Source of the DNA: Lysobacteraceae bacterium CU05-9
GTDB lineage: Bacteria > Pseudomonadota > Gammaproteobacteria > Xanthomonadales > Xanthomonadaceae
Reading direction: 5' to 3'
Assembly (NCBI GenBank): GCA_007556525.1
Contig: SWJS01000002.1
Coordinates: 275,282-339,281, forward strand
DNA length: 64,000 nucleotides
Positions within the stretch are counted from its first letter, which is position 1. Every line of letters begins with the position of its first letter. Under the pieces are notes generated by a model. It was not told the DNA's origin, did not search any database, and saw nothing but the letters and a program-made list of their open reading frames with translations. The translations under genes were made by a program, and so were the position numbers. Shown piece after piece: positions 28,045 to 37,738 of this stretch.

Positions 28045-28349
28045 CTGTCCCCCGCTCTCCCGCCACGTCCGGGCCCCGACGTTGGGTCTTCTGGACCTTC
28101 CTCGCGCTGGCCGTGTTCTATCTGGGCGTCGAGCATCGCGCCCACCTCGCCGGAACGCTCCGCTGGTTGCCGCTGGCCATCCTGCTGTTGTGCCCGCTCA
28201 TGCATGTGTTCATGCACAAGGGACATGGCGGTCATGGAGGCCACGGGCAAGACAGAAATGCCGATGCCCCCACCGGTGGTGGTGATGACGGCCGTCGCAA
28301 GCAGGCACAGACCGACGAGACATCCGACACCTCGACCGGAGGGCACTGA
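28041..28349 (+). CDS. DUF2933-like small membrane protein
   Basis: 102 residues with two membrane segments (about 14-27 and 40-54) and a short His/Gly motif MHVFMHKGHGGHGGHGQ directly after the second, which resembles the DUF2933 family. The tail is hydrophilic, rich in Gly, Asp and Thr. The His-rich motif may hold metal at the membrane. Overlaps the preceding gene by ATGA and ends one base before the next start. Confidence 0.75.
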   Translation: MTVPRSPATSGPRRWVFWTFLALAVFYLGVEHRAHLAGTLRWLPLAILLLCPLMHVFMHKGHGGHGGHGQDRNADAPTGGGDDGRRKQAQTDETSDTSTGGH

Positions 28350-28350
28350 C

Positions 28351-29016
28351 ATGCATGCACCTGACTCTGGCTACGGACTCTGGCTCCTGGCCGCCATCAA
28401 CGCCGCGTTCTTCATCTTCTTCGCCTGGAGCTTCTACAAGCCGTTGACCCGGTGGGACTGGCGGGGGTTCGGGATGTTCTCCGCCTTCGTCGTGGCCCTG
28501 TTCGCGGAAATGTATGGCTTCCCGCTGACGCTGTACGTCCTGGGCGGCTGGCTCAGCGCCAACTATCCGCAGGTGGACTGGCTCAGCCATGACGCGGGCC
28601 ATCTTCTGGAGATGTGGTTCGGCTGGCGCGCCAACCCGCATTTCGGCCCATTCCACATCGCGAGTTTCGTCCTGATCGGCGGCGGCTTCTGGCTGCTGTC
28701 GGCCGCCTGGCCCGTGCTGTATCGGGCACAGCGTGAGGGCCGGCTCGCCCGGGAGGGCGTGTATGCGCGCATGCGCCACCCGCAGTACGTCGCCTTCGTG
28801 CTCGTGCTGACCGGTTTCCTGCTGCAGTGGCCCACGCTGCTCACGCTCGCCAGCTATCCAGTGCTCGTGTGGGCCTATGCCCGCCTGGCACGCCGTGAGG
28901 AAAAAGACTGCTTGAGCCGCTTCGGCGACGACTACGTCCGCTACATGCAGGAAGTGCCGGCCTTCATCCCCCGACGCCGGCGCGGCCCCGCCCCATCCCA
29001 AGGAGAAGCCCGATGA
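28351..29016 (+). CDS. Isoprenylcysteine carboxyl methyltransferase-family membrane protein
   Basis: 221 residues with about five membrane segments. The C-terminal half carries the family signature: [21 protein letters not shown] and [26 protein letters not shown]. In bacteria these methyltransferase-like proteins often sit in metal resistance loci with unknown substrate. Overlaps the CPD ATPase gene by 4 bases, so the two are translated together. A smaller relative lies in the arsenic cluster (57650-58114). Confidence 0.85.
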   Translation: MHAPDSGYGLWLLAAINAAFFIFFAWSFYKPLTRWDWRGFGMFSAFVVALFAEMYGFPLTLYVLGGWLSANYPQVDWLSHDAGHLLEMWFGWRANPHFGPFHIASFVLIGGGFWLLSAAWPVLYRAQREGRLAREGVYARMRHPQYVAFVLVLTGFLLQWPTLLTLASYPVLVWAYARLARREEKDCLSRFGDDYVRYMQEVPAFIPRRRRGPAPSQGEAR

Positions 29017-31418
29017 TGCAGGTCCACGAACCCACGGTGCGCACGCGCACCTGGCCCATCGGCGACATGGTGAGCACCGGCTGCGCGCGCACGCTGGAGA
29101 AGGCCGTGGCCGCGCTGCCTGGAGTCAACGCCACCAGCGCGAACTTCGCTACCGCGACCCTGCAGGTGTCCTACGACCCGGCCCGCCTGTCGGCGGGCGC
29201 GGTCGCCACCGCGATCCGCGACTGCGGCTTCCAATGCGAGGCATCGGCGGACGATGCGGTGCACGATGCAGCCCAGGCAACAGGGGCGCACGTCCATCAC
29301 GCGCATGCCGGGCATAGACAGGGTACGGCCGCGGAGCACCCCGCCGAAACCCACGCCGACCACGGCGATGACGCCAAGGATGCCGGGGGCCACGACGCCC
29401 ATGCGGGCATGAACCACGGCAGCGATCTGCACGCCGCGGCGCGCGACATGGGCCGCCGCTTCCTGGTCGCCCTCGCCTTCGCGATCCCGGTGTTCGTGTG
29501 GTCGCCCATGGGCGGCCTGATGGAGCCGCCGCCGGTGCCGTTCGGACTGCGCGAGAACGTCTGGTTGTTCCTGCTGGCGACCGGCGCCGTGCTGTATCCG
29601 GGCTGGCCATTCTTCAGTGCGGCGATCCGCTCCCTGCGGCGCGGCGTACTCGACATGGCGGTATTGGTGCTCCTCAGCGTGGGCACGGGTTACGGTTTCA
29701 GCATCGCGTCGACGTTCTTCTTCGACGGGCCGAACTTCTACGAGGCCTCAGCCGTCTTGCTGACCTTCGTCCTGCTTGGCCACTGGCTCGAGATGCGGGC
29801 TCGCGCCGGCGCCTCGGACGCCATGAAAGCGCTGCTGAAGCTGTCCCCACCCCGCGCGATCGTCCGGCGCGAGGGGCAGGAAATCGAGATCCCCACTGCG
29901 GAAGTGCTGGTCGGCGACATCGTAGTGGTGCGGCCCGGGGCCAAGATTCCGGTCGACGGCACCGTCACCGAAGGCAGCTCCCAGGTCGACGAATCCATGC
30001 TGACCGGCGAGTCGATGCCGGTGCGCAAGGATCCCGGAGAGTCCGTCGTCGGCGGATCGATCAACAAGAGCGGCGCATTTGCCTACACCGCCACCAGGAT
30101 CGGTAGCGACACGGCACTGGCGCAGATCATCAAGCTGGTCCAGACCGCGCAGAACTCCAAGGCGCCCGCGCAGTTGCTCGCCGACCGCGCCTCGCAGTGG
30201 CTGGTGCTGGCCGCGATCGTGATCGGGCTGCTGACGTTCGCGGTCTGGTTCTGGTGGCTGGGACAGCCGCTCATGTTCGCGCTTACGCTGACGATCACCG
30301 TCTTCGTCATCGCCTGCCCCGATGCGCTCGGCCTGGCCACGCCGATGGCGATCATGATCGGCACGGGCCTGGGCGCACGACACGGCATCCTGTTCAAGCA
30401 TGCCGAATCGATCGAGAAGAGCGCACGCCTGGACGTGGTGATCTTCGACAAGACCGGCACCCTGACGGTCGGCGCCCCAGAGGTGGTCGACATGGCGGTC
30501 GCGCCGGGCTGGACGCAGGAGCGGCTGCTGGCCACGGCTGCCGCGGTCGAGGCGCATTCCGAGCACCCGTTGGCACAGGCCATCCTGAAGCGCGCCGGTC
30601 CGGTAGCCGAGCGCGCTACAAACTTCACCAACATCGACGGCCAGGGCGCCACCGGCGTGGTCGATGGGGTGCAGGTGCTGCTGGGCAACCAGATACTGAT
30701 GGTCGAGCACGGCATCGACCTCTCCGCACTGGAAGTGGAGGCCGCCCGCCTCACCGGCGCCGGCCGCACGGTGATCTATGCCGGGGTGGATGGCCAGTTC
30801 GCGGGCTTCTTCGCGATTGCCGACGCGATCCGCGAGACCTCGCGCGCCGCTATCGACGAATTGCACCGTCGCAGCATCAAGGTGGCGATGATCACCGGCG
30901 ACAACCGCCCCACGGCCGAGCGCGTGGCGCAGGACCTGGGAATCGACATCGTGCTGGCCGACGTGCTGCCTGGCGGCAAGGCCGACGAAGTCATCAAGCT
31001 GCAGTCACAGGGCCTCAAGGTCGGCATGGTGGGCGACGGCATCAACGACGCACCGGCGCTGACCCAGGCGGATGTGGGCTTCGCAATTGGCGCCGGCACC
31101 GACGTCGCAATCGAAAGCGCGGACGTCGTGCTCATGCACAGCGACCCCTACGACGTCGTTCGCGCGACCACCATCGCCCACGCCACCCTGCGCAAGATGC
31201 ACCAGAACCTGGGCTGGGCCGTGGGTTACAACGTCCTGGCCTTCCCGCTTGCAGCCGGGGTGCTTTATCCCTTCGTGCTGTCGCCCGAAATCGCCGCGCT
31301 CTCCATGTCGGGAAGTTCAGTGATCGTCGCCGTCAACGCCTTGCTGCTGCGCCGCGTGCGGCTGGTCCCACGTACCGCAGGCGACCCCACGCCTTCCTCT
31401 CTCGAAACCGCGGCGTAG
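29013..31418 (+). CDS. P1B-type metal ATPase with CPD motif
   Basis: 801 residues. The N-terminal HMA-like fold lacks the usual CxxC and has a single Cys (MVSTGCART). A His-rich linker follows (about 95-145). In the membrane the ion-site motif reads CPD (435-437) where Cu(I) pumps have CPC. Phosphorylated Asp 479 in [16 protein letters not shown] and [10 protein letters not shown] are intact, so it should be catalytically active. The last segments still have YN and MxxSS (MSGSS), Cu(I)-pump features. Replacing the second Cys with Asp should change metal choice or rate. Substrate unknown. Confidence 0.92.
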   Translation: MMQVHEPTVRTRTWPIGDMVSTGCARTLEKAVAALPGVNATSANFATATLQVSYDPARLSAGAVATAIRDCGFQCEASADDAVHDAAQATGAHVHHAHAGHRQGTAAEHPAETHADHGDDAKDAGGHDAHAGMNHGSDLHAAARDMGRRFLVALAFAIPVFVWSPMGGLMEPPPVPFGLRENVWLFLLATGAVLYPGWPFFSAAIRSLRRGVLDMAVLVLLSVGTGYGFSIASTFFFDGPNFYEASAVLLTFVLLGHWLEMRARAGASDAMKALLKLSPPRAIVRREGQEIEIPTAEVLVGDIVVVRPGAKIPVDGTVTEGSSQVDESMLTGESMPVRKDPGESVVGGSINKSGAFAYTATRIGSDTALAQIIKLVQTAQNSKAPAQLLADRASQWLVLAAIVIGLLTFAVWFWWLGQPLMFALTLTITVFVIACPDALGLATPMAIMIGTGLGARHGILFKHAESIEKSARLDVVIFDKTGTLTVGAPEVVDMAVAPGWTQERLLATAAAVEAHSEHPLAQAILKRAGPVAERATNFTNIDGQGATGVVDGVQVLLGNQILMVEHGIDLSALEVEAARLTGAGRTVIYAGVDGQFAGFFAIADAIRETSRAAIDELHRRSIKVAMITGDNRPTAERVAQDLGIDIVLADVLPGGKADEVIKLQSQGLKVGMVGDGINDAPALTQADVGFAIGAGTDVAIESADVVLMHSDPYDVVRATTIAHATLRKMHQNLGWAVGYNVLAFPLAAGVLYPFVLSPEIAALSMSGSSVIVAVNALLLRRVRLVPRTAGDPTPSSLETAA

Positions 31419-31440
31419 CCGCCAACCCCCCGGAGCACCC

Positions 31441-32826
31441 ATGAACAACGCAACCAGTCCCACTCTCCAGTTCCTCGGCGCCGCGGGCACCGTCACCGGC
31501 TCGCGCTACCTGGTCGAGGCCAATGGCCAGCGCGTGCTGGTCGACTGCGGCCTGTTCCAGGGCTACAAGCAACTGCGCGAACGCAACTGGGCTCCGTTTC
31601 CCGTTGAGCCGTCTTCGATCGACGCGGTCGTCCTGACCCACGCCCACCTGGATCATTCGGGCTACCTGCCCGCACTGGTCAAACAGGGGTTCCGCGGGCG
31701 GATCCACTGCACCCACGGCAGCGTCGCCCTGTGTGGCCTGCTGCTCCCCGATAGCGGACACCTGCTCGAAGAGGAGGCGAAGTACGCCGCACGCAAGGGC
31801 TACTCGAAGCACAAGGAGCCGCGACCGCTCTACACAGAAGACGACGCCCGTCGCAGCCTGAAGCAGCTCAAGGGGAATGACTACGAGCGGGACATCGAGG
31901 TCGCGCCCGGCTTCACAGTCCGTTTCCATCCCGCCGGCCATATCCTGGGCGCCGCCCACGTCAGCCTGGACGTGCAAGGCCAGCGCCTGCACTTCAGTGG
32001 CGACCTGGGCCGGCAACAGGAGTCGCTGATGAATCCGCCGACGCCCCTGCCCGCCTGTGACGTACTGGTCTGCGAGTCCACATACGGCAATCGGGAACAC
32101 GTTCCGATCGACCAAGAGGCGGAGCTGGCCCCCATCATCCGCCGCGTCGCTGCCCGTGGGGGCGTGATCGTCATCCCCGCCTTTGCCATCGGCCGCGCCC
32201 AGGCGCTCATGCTTCACATCGCCCGGCTGCGTGAGCGGCAGGAGATTCCCCGCGTCCCGGTCTACCTCAACAGCCCGATGGCGATCAACGCCACCAGGCA
32301 CTACCACGACCACCACTCCGAGCACCACGTGTCCGACGAGGACTGCCAGCGGATGTTCGACGTGGCCACCTTCGTCAACACTGTAGAAGAGTCGAAGGCG
32401 CTCAACCGACAGCGCGGCCCGATGATCATCATCTCGGCCAGCGGCATGATCACCGGCGGGCGCGTGCTGCACCACATCGAGGCGTTCGGATCAGACGACC
32501 GCAACGCAATCCTGCTCGCGGGTTACCAGGCCGGCGGAACACGCGGCGCCGCGCTGGCGGCAGGAAAGCGCACGTTGCGCATGTTCGGCCGGGAAATTTC
32601 CATCCGCGCCGAAGTGGTGCAGCTGGAAGGCTTCTCCGGCCACGCCGACGCCGGGGAGCTGCTGGACTGGATGCGCACCGCGCCGTCCGCCCCGCGCATG
32701 GTCTACCTCACCCATGGCGAACCGGATGCGGCCGATACGCTGCGCGGACGCGTAGAGCGCGAGCTGGGCTGGCATGCGCGCGTGCCGGAGCACCTGGAGC
32801 GTGTTGGCCTGGGGGATGCGCGATGA
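31441..32826 (+). CDS. Metallo-beta-lactamase / beta-CASP RNase-like protein
   Basis: 461 residues. The zinc site HAHLDHSGYLP (His 67, His 69, Asp 71, His 72), later HPAGHILGAAHV and SGDLGR are the metallo-beta-lactamase motifs. The beta-CASP part has VIVIPAFAIGRAQ, SASGMITGGRVLHH and EGFSGHADAGELL. Members are RNA exo- or endonucleases related to CPSF73. The stop overlaps the phosphorylase start. In the cluster it may process RNA under stress and so feed nucleotides to the enzymes downstream, an inference. Confidence 0.92.
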   Translation: MNNATSPTLQFLGAAGTVTGSRYLVEANGQRVLVDCGLFQGYKQLRERNWAPFPVEPSSIDAVVLTHAHLDHSGYLPALVKQGFRGRIHCTHGSVALCGLLLPDSGHLLEEEAKYAARKGYSKHKEPRPLYTEDDARRSLKQLKGNDYERDIEVAPGFTVRFHPAGHILGAAHVSLDVQGQRLHFSGDLGRQQESLMNPPTPLPACDVLVCESTYGNREHVPIDQEAELAPIIRRVAARGGVIVIPAFAIGRAQALMLHIARLRERQEIPRVPVYLNSPMAINATRHYHDHHSEHHVSDEDCQRMFDVATFVNTVEESKALNRQRGPMIIISASGMITGGRVLHHIEAFGSDDRNAILLAGYQAGGTRGAALAAGKRTLRMFGREISIRAEVVQLEGFSGHADAGELLDWMRTAPSAPRMVYLTHGEPDAADTLRGRVERELGWHARVPEHLERVGLGDAR

Positions 32827-34340
32827 CCGGGCAGGCCGCAGGCCACACCCGGCTGCGCGTCACCCGTGCCGGGATCGACACATACCAGCAACCGGTGGTC
32901 TACATGCATCGCGACTGTGAAGTCTGCCGCTCGGAAGGCTTTGCCGCGATGACGCGCGTGAGGCTGGACGTGGGCACGCGCACGCTGGTGGCGACGCTGA
33001 ACGTGGTCGTCGACGACAGGCTGGGACTTGACGAGGTGGCGCTGTCGGAGGTCGCGTGGACGCTCCTCGAACCCATGCCGGATGCACTGGCCCGGGTTCG
33101 GCACGCGGAACCCGCGGCGTCGGCAGGCGCGCTCCGCGCCAAGGTGTTCGGGGCACGGCTGGACGACGCGCAGTACCTCGCCCTCGTGCAGGACGTGATG
33201 GAAAGCAGGCTGTCGGACCTGGAGCTTGCCGCGTTCGTCACGGCCAGCGCGGGCGACCGCCTGGACCATGCGGAGACGACCGCGCTGACGCGGGCCATGA
33301 TCTCCGTGGGCCAGCGCCTGGACTGGGGCGAAGGGCCGGTGCTGGATAAACACTGCGTGGGCGGACTGCCGGGCAATCGCACCACGCCAATCGTGGTGGC
33401 CATCGTGGCCGCGCTTGGCTACCGCATTCCGAAGACCTCGTCGCGCGCGATCACGTCGCCCGCGGGCACCGCCGACACCATGGAGGTCATGGCACCGGTG
33501 GCGCTCGATCTGGCGGCGATGCGCCGGGTAGTGGAGCGCGAGGGCGGCTGCATCGTCTGGGGCGGCAACGTGCGCCTGAGCCCGGCTGACGACATCCTGA
33601 TCCGGGTCCAGCGCCCGCTGGACTTCGACAGCGACGGCCAACTGGTCGCCAGCGTGTTGTCGAAGAAGATCGCGGCGGGCTCGACCCACGTCCTGATCGA
33701 CATGCCGGTAGGCCCGACCGCCAAGGTGCGAAGTGAGGCTGCGGCTGAGAGCCTCGGCTCGCGGCTCGCCCACACCGCGGGCGCGCTTGGACTGCAGCTG
33801 GGCATCCATCGCTCCGACGGCAGCCAACCGGTGGGTCGGGGAATCGGTCCGGCGCTCGAGGCGCACGATGTGCTCAAGGTGCTGCGCAACGCCGCTGATG
33901 CCCCGGCCGACCTTCGGGAACGCGCGCTGGCGCTGTCCGCGGCGCTGCTCGACATGGCACCGGGCAGCAGCGCCGGCACCGGGCTGCAGCGCGCGCGCAG
34001 CGTGCTGGATTCCGGGGCTGCGTTGGCCAAGTTCCTGGCGATCTGCGAGGCCCAGGGAGGCTTCCGCGAACCGCTACGGGCGGCGTTCACCGCCGACGTC
34101 CCGGCAACCGCATCGGGTCGGATCGCGGTGATCGACAACCGCAGGCTGGCCAAACTGGCCAAGCTGGCCGGCGCACCGACGTCCCCCACCGCCGGCTTGG
34201 AGACCGGGCTGCGGGTCGGCGACACGGTCGAGCGCGGACAGCCACTACTGACCCTGCATGCGGAGTCGCCCGGAGAACTGGCCTACGCCCTTGAGCACGC
34301 TGCGGCGTTGCAACCCTTTGTCCTCGCGGAGATCCCATGA
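32823..34340 (+). CDS. Thymidine phosphorylase-family enzyme, AMP-phosphorylase-like
   Basis: 505 residues. An extra N-terminal domain of about 85 residues precedes the phosphorylase core, as in archaeal AMP phosphorylase (about 500 residues) and unlike bacterial DeoA (440). Core motifs include LDKHCVGGLPGNRTTPIVVA (phosphate site) and KTSSRAITSPAGTADTMEV. It should split a nucleoside or nucleoside monophosphate with phosphate. The next gene encodes PRPP synthetase with a 4-base overlap, which supports handling of ribose phosphates. Substrate not determined. Confidence 0.9.
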   Translation: MTGQAAGHTRLRVTRAGIDTYQQPVVYMHRDCEVCRSEGFAAMTRVRLDVGTRTLVATLNVVVDDRLGLDEVALSEVAWTLLEPMPDALARVRHAEPAASAGALRAKVFGARLDDAQYLALVQDVMESRLSDLELAAFVTASAGDRLDHAETTALTRAMISVGQRLDWGEGPVLDKHCVGGLPGNRTTPIVVAIVAALGYRIPKTSSRAITSPAGTADTMEVMAPVALDLAAMRRVVEREGGCIVWGGNVRLSPADDILIRVQRPLDFDSDGQLVASVLSKKIAAGSTHVLIDMPVGPTAKVRSEAAAESLGSRLAHTAGALGLQLGIHRSDGSQPVGRGIGPALEAHDVLKVLRNAADAPADLRERALALSAALLDMAPGSSAGTGLQRARSVLDSGAALAKFLAICEAQGGFREPLRAAFTADVPATASGRIAVIDNRRLAKLAKLAGAPTSPTAGLETGLRVGDTVERGQPLLTLHAESPGELAYALEHAAALQPFVLAEIP

Positions 34341-35251
34341 ACCGTGTACTGATGCCGTTCCCGGCCGATGCGGCGTTGGCTGGCACCTTCGCCACGCCCC
34401 TGCAGGCGCGCATTGCACCCGTGGCTTGGCGGCACTTCCCAGATGGCGAGTCGCTGGTCACCCTGGACGACGCACTGGCCGGAGCCGATGTGGCGCTCCT
34501 GGCCAGCCTGCGCAACGCCGATGCCACGGCCCTCCCGTTGCGCTTCGCCGCCCGGACCGCGCGCGAGTTCGGGGCTCGTTCGGTCGGCCTCATCGCACCC
34601 TACCTGGGGTATATGCGCCAGGACACCCGCTTCCATCGCGGCGAGGCGGTCAGTACACCGCTGTTTGCGCAATTCCTCGAAGAGGCTTTCGACTGGCTGG
34701 TGACCGTGGACCCGCACCTGCACCGCGTCGAGCGCCTGCAGTCGCTCTACCGCATTCCGACGGTCCACGTATCGGCGACGCCGGCCGTGGCCCGCTGGAT
34801 CGCTGAGACCGTCCCCGACGCTGTGCTGATCGGCCCTGACAGCGAGAGCGAGCAGTGGGTAGCGGACATCGCCGCCCTGTCCGGCATGCCCTACCAGGTG
34901 CTGGCCAAGGAGCGGCACGGCGACTACGACGTGCGCGTCAGCCTGCCCGACCCGGCAGCCGTGGCTGGTCGGACTCCGGTGCTGATCGACGACATCGTGT
35001 CGTCCGGCCACACGATCCTGGAGACCCTCGCACACCTGCGCCGGTTGTCGTTGCCGTCGCCGTTGCTGGTCGCCATCCATCCGGTGTTCGCAGGCGACGC
35101 CTATGCCCGCCTGCAGGAGGCGGGCCTGGCCCGCATCGTCAGCACTGACACCATTTCCCACCCCTCCAACGCCATCGCGCTGGGTGCGGACCTCGCCGCC
35201 GCGGCATCGACCCTGATGACCGCTTCGACCGATTCCCCGGAGGACCCATGA
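34337..35251 (+). CDS. Ribose-phosphate pyrophosphokinase (PRPP synthetase) family
   Basis: 304 residues. Family motifs: WRHFPDGESLVTLDD near the start, APYLGYMRQDTRF, TVDPHLHRVERLQ and the PRPP site PVLIDDIVSSGHT. Makes PRPP from ribose 5-phosphate and ATP, or runs in reverse. Shares 4-base overlaps with both neighbours (phosphorylase and phosphoketolase), so this is a dedicated copy rather than the housekeeping prs gene. Confidence 0.92.
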   Translation: MNRVLMPFPADAALAGTFATPLQARIAPVAWRHFPDGESLVTLDDALAGADVALLASLRNADATALPLRFAARTAREFGARSVGLIAPYLGYMRQDTRFHRGEAVSTPLFAQFLEEAFDWLVTVDPHLHRVERLQSLYRIPTVHVSATPAVARWIAETVPDAVLIGPDSESEQWVADIAALSGMPYQVLAKERHGDYDVRVSLPDPAAVAGRTPVLIDDIVSSGHTILETLAHLRRLSLPSPLLVAIHPVFAGDAYARLQEAGLARIVSTDTISHPSNAIALGADLAAAASTLMTASTDSPEDP

Positions 35252-37713
35252 ACCTGCATCTCAACTGCTGCACCGCCGACCAGCTGTCGGCCGCCGAGCG
35301 CCAGCGGATCCTTGAACTCGCCGACGCCCACCGGCAGGCCGATCCCGCGTTCGCCCACTGGGCGGCCGGCTACGGGGTGATCCGACATGACCCGCTTACC
35401 CAGCTCCGGGTCCGCCAGATGGTGCACGAGCTGGTCGCCCTGGGCCGCACGCCGGATGCCGGCACCGCATGGCAGCGGCTCGCCGCGGCCGACCGCGTCA
35501 CCAGCGCCGGCATGTGGCTGGTGGCGCACATGACCTACAGCCAGCGCGTTCGTACCGACGGCGCGGCCCTGGAGGTCGATGATTTCAAGACCACGCCTGA
35601 AGGCCACACCGGCGGGTCCCTCAACATGGTGCCCGCCTACGCCGGCTACCTGCTGATGGATTCCCTGGATGGCGTCACCCGCGCGTGGATGATGGGCCAG
35701 GGGCACTGCGTGGCCGCCATCGACGCGCTGAACGTGCTGGTTGGCAACATGACCGACCGGCACGCCGAACGTTACGACCGCACCGGCGAAGGGCTGAGCC
35801 GGTTCGTAAGCGACTTCTATGCCTACACCCTCAATCCGGACGGAACGCCGGCGTCGCCCCTCGGCTCCCACGTCAATGCGCACACCGCCGGGGGCGTGAT
35901 GGAAGGCGGCTATCTCGGCTTCGCCGAACTGCAGTACGTGCATGCGCCGCTCAAGGACGAACGCCTGGTGGCCTTCCTCAGCGACGGTGCGTTCGAGGAA
36001 CAGCGTGGTAGCGACTGGGCGCCGCGCTGGTGGCGTGCCGAGGACAGCGGGCTGGTTAGCCCGATCATCATCCTCAACGGGCGGCGCATCGAACAGCGCA
36101 GTCAGATCACCCAGCAGGGCGGCGAGCGATGGTTGGACCGGCACCTGCGATTGAACGGCTTTGATCCGATCGCCCTGGACGGGCGCGATCCGGCCAGCAT
36201 CGCGTGGGGCATCCACGTGATGGAGTCGCGCCTGCAAGCGGGCGCGGCGGTCCCCGATATCGACGTGCGGCTGCCCTATGGCATCGCCGAAACCGTGAAG
36301 GGATTCGGCTTCCCCGGCGCCGGGACCAACGCCTCGCACAACCTGCCCCTTCCCGGGAATCCCGCGAAGGACGCCGAGGCACGCGCGCTGTTCAATGAAG
36401 GCACGGCGGCGCTGTTCGTGGCCGCGTCCGAGCTCGATGAGGCCATTGCCGCACTCAACAGCCACGATCTCCAGCAGCGTGTGCGCGAGCGCGACCATGC
36501 GCTGGCCGACCGCCAGGTGGACCCGCCCCGCGTTCCAGCGATTGCCGACCGCGACGCCGGCGGCGAGAGCTCGCCGATGACCGCGCTCGACGAGCAGTTC
36601 GTCGCGATCGCCGAAGCGAACCCGGGGCTGCGCGTGCGCGTGGGAAATCCGGACGAGTTGCGCAGCAACAAGCTCGACCGCACCCTGGACGCGATGAAGC
36701 ACCGGGTGCACGAACCCGAGCCCGGCGTCGCCGAATCGCCGACCGGCGCGGTCATCACCGCGCTCAACGAGGAAGCCGTGGTCTGCGCCGCGCTCGGCAA
36801 CAAGGGCGGGCTGAACCTGGTGGTCACTTACGAAGCGTTCGCACCGAAGATGCTTGGCGCCGTGCGCCAGGAATTGATCTTCGCGCGCCACTTGGCGCAG
36901 GCTGGGCGCCCGCCCGGCTGGCTGGGGGTGCCGCTGGTGCTGACCTCCCACACGTGGGAGAACGCCAAAAACGAGCAGTCCCACCAAGACCCGGCCATGG
37001 CCGAGGCGCTCCTGGGCGAAATGGCCGACATCTCGCGCGTGGTGTTTCCTCCTGACGCCAATGGCGCTGCCGCAGCCCTTGCCCACGCCTACGCGCAACG
37101 CGGCACGGTCACCGCCCTCGTGGTCCCGAAGCGGCCGGTGCCTCACGAGCTGACGCCACAGCAGGCCCAGTCGTTGGCCGTGACCGGCGCGACCTGCCTG
37201 GCCGGCGATCCGGCGACGGCGGCGATCCTGCTGGTCGCCACGGGCGCTTACCAGTTGCAGGAAGTGCGTCGTGCGCAGACGCGTCTCGTCGAACGGGGTG
37301 TGTCGGCAGCGATCCTCTATCTCGGCGAGCCCGGCCGGTTCCGCGCGCCACGCGATCCGAAGGAAGCGCAGTACGTGCACTCCGACAGCGAAGTCCATGC
37401 GCTGTTCCCGGCGGAGCGGCCGCGTGTATTCGTCACCCACACCCGGCCCGAGCCTTTCCTAGGGGCCCTGCGTCGGCTCGACACCGGTCCCGCAACGACC
37501 GCGGCGCTGGGCTTCGTCAACCGCGGCGGCACGCTGGACGTGCCAGGACTGCTGTTTGCCAACCGCAGCACCTGGGCGCACGTGGTCGATGCGGCTGCAA
37601 GCGTCCTCGGCGAGTCCCGTGGCAACCTGTTGACCGAGGCGGAGCTGGCGGCAGTGGATGGCCAAGGCGATCCGGCCACCATCCTGCGCCCAGCAACGGG
37701 CCCGGCATCGTGA
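35248..37713 (+). CDS. Phosphoketolase (xylulose 5-P / fructose 6-P)
   Basis: 821 residues, the usual size. Thiamine-diphosphate enzyme motifs: EGHTGGSLNMVPAYAGYL, the metal/ThDP region FLSDGAFEEQRGSDWAPRWW, SPIIILNGRRIEQR, and C-terminal HSDSEVHALFPAERPRVF. It splits xylulose 5-phosphate into acetyl phosphate and glyceraldehyde 3-phosphate. Acetate kinase (49388-50491) and a GAPDH (43960-45015) in the same island could use both products. Overlaps PRPP synthetase by 4 bases. Confidence 0.93.
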   Translation: MNLHLNCCTADQLSAAERQRILELADAHRQADPAFAHWAAGYGVIRHDPLTQLRVRQMVHELVALGRTPDAGTAWQRLAAADRVTSAGMWLVAHMTYSQRVRTDGAALEVDDFKTTPEGHTGGSLNMVPAYAGYLLMDSLDGVTRAWMMGQGHCVAAIDALNVLVGNMTDRHAERYDRTGEGLSRFVSDFYAYTLNPDGTPASPLGSHVNAHTAGGVMEGGYLGFAELQYVHAPLKDERLVAFLSDGAFEEQRGSDWAPRWWRAEDSGLVSPIIILNGRRIEQRSQITQQGGERWLDRHLRLNGFDPIALDGRDPASIAWGIHVMESRLQAGAAVPDIDVRLPYGIAETVKGFGFPGAGTNASHNLPLPGNPAKDAEARALFNEGTAALFVAASELDEAIAALNSHDLQQRVRERDHALADRQVDPPRVPAIADRDAGGESSPMTALDEQFVAIAEANPGLRVRVGNPDELRSNKLDRTLDAMKHRVHEPEPGVAESPTGAVITALNEEAVVCAALGNKGGLNLVVTYEAFAPKMLGAVRQELIFARHLAQAGRPPGWLGVPLVLTSHTWENAKNEQSHQDPAMAEALLGEMADISRVVFPPDANGAAAALAHAYAQRGTVTALVVPKRPVPHELTPQQAQSLAVTGATCLAGDPATAAILLVATGAYQLQEVRRAQTRLVERGVSAAILYLGEPGRFRAPRDPKEAQYVHSDSEVHALFPAERPRVFVTHTRPEPFLGALRRLDTGPATTAALGFVNRGGTLDVPGLLFANRSTWAHVVDAAASVLGESRGNLLTEAELAAVDGQGDPATILRPATGPAS

Positions 37714-37738
37714 GCCGGCCGGCCAGGGCCGCGCGCTG

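Noticed and set aside
35101..37440. 779-codon open frame on the minus strand opposite phosphoketolase
   Set aside because: Long antisense frames are expected at high GC; it has no recognisable domain and the phosphoketolase on the plus strand is certain.
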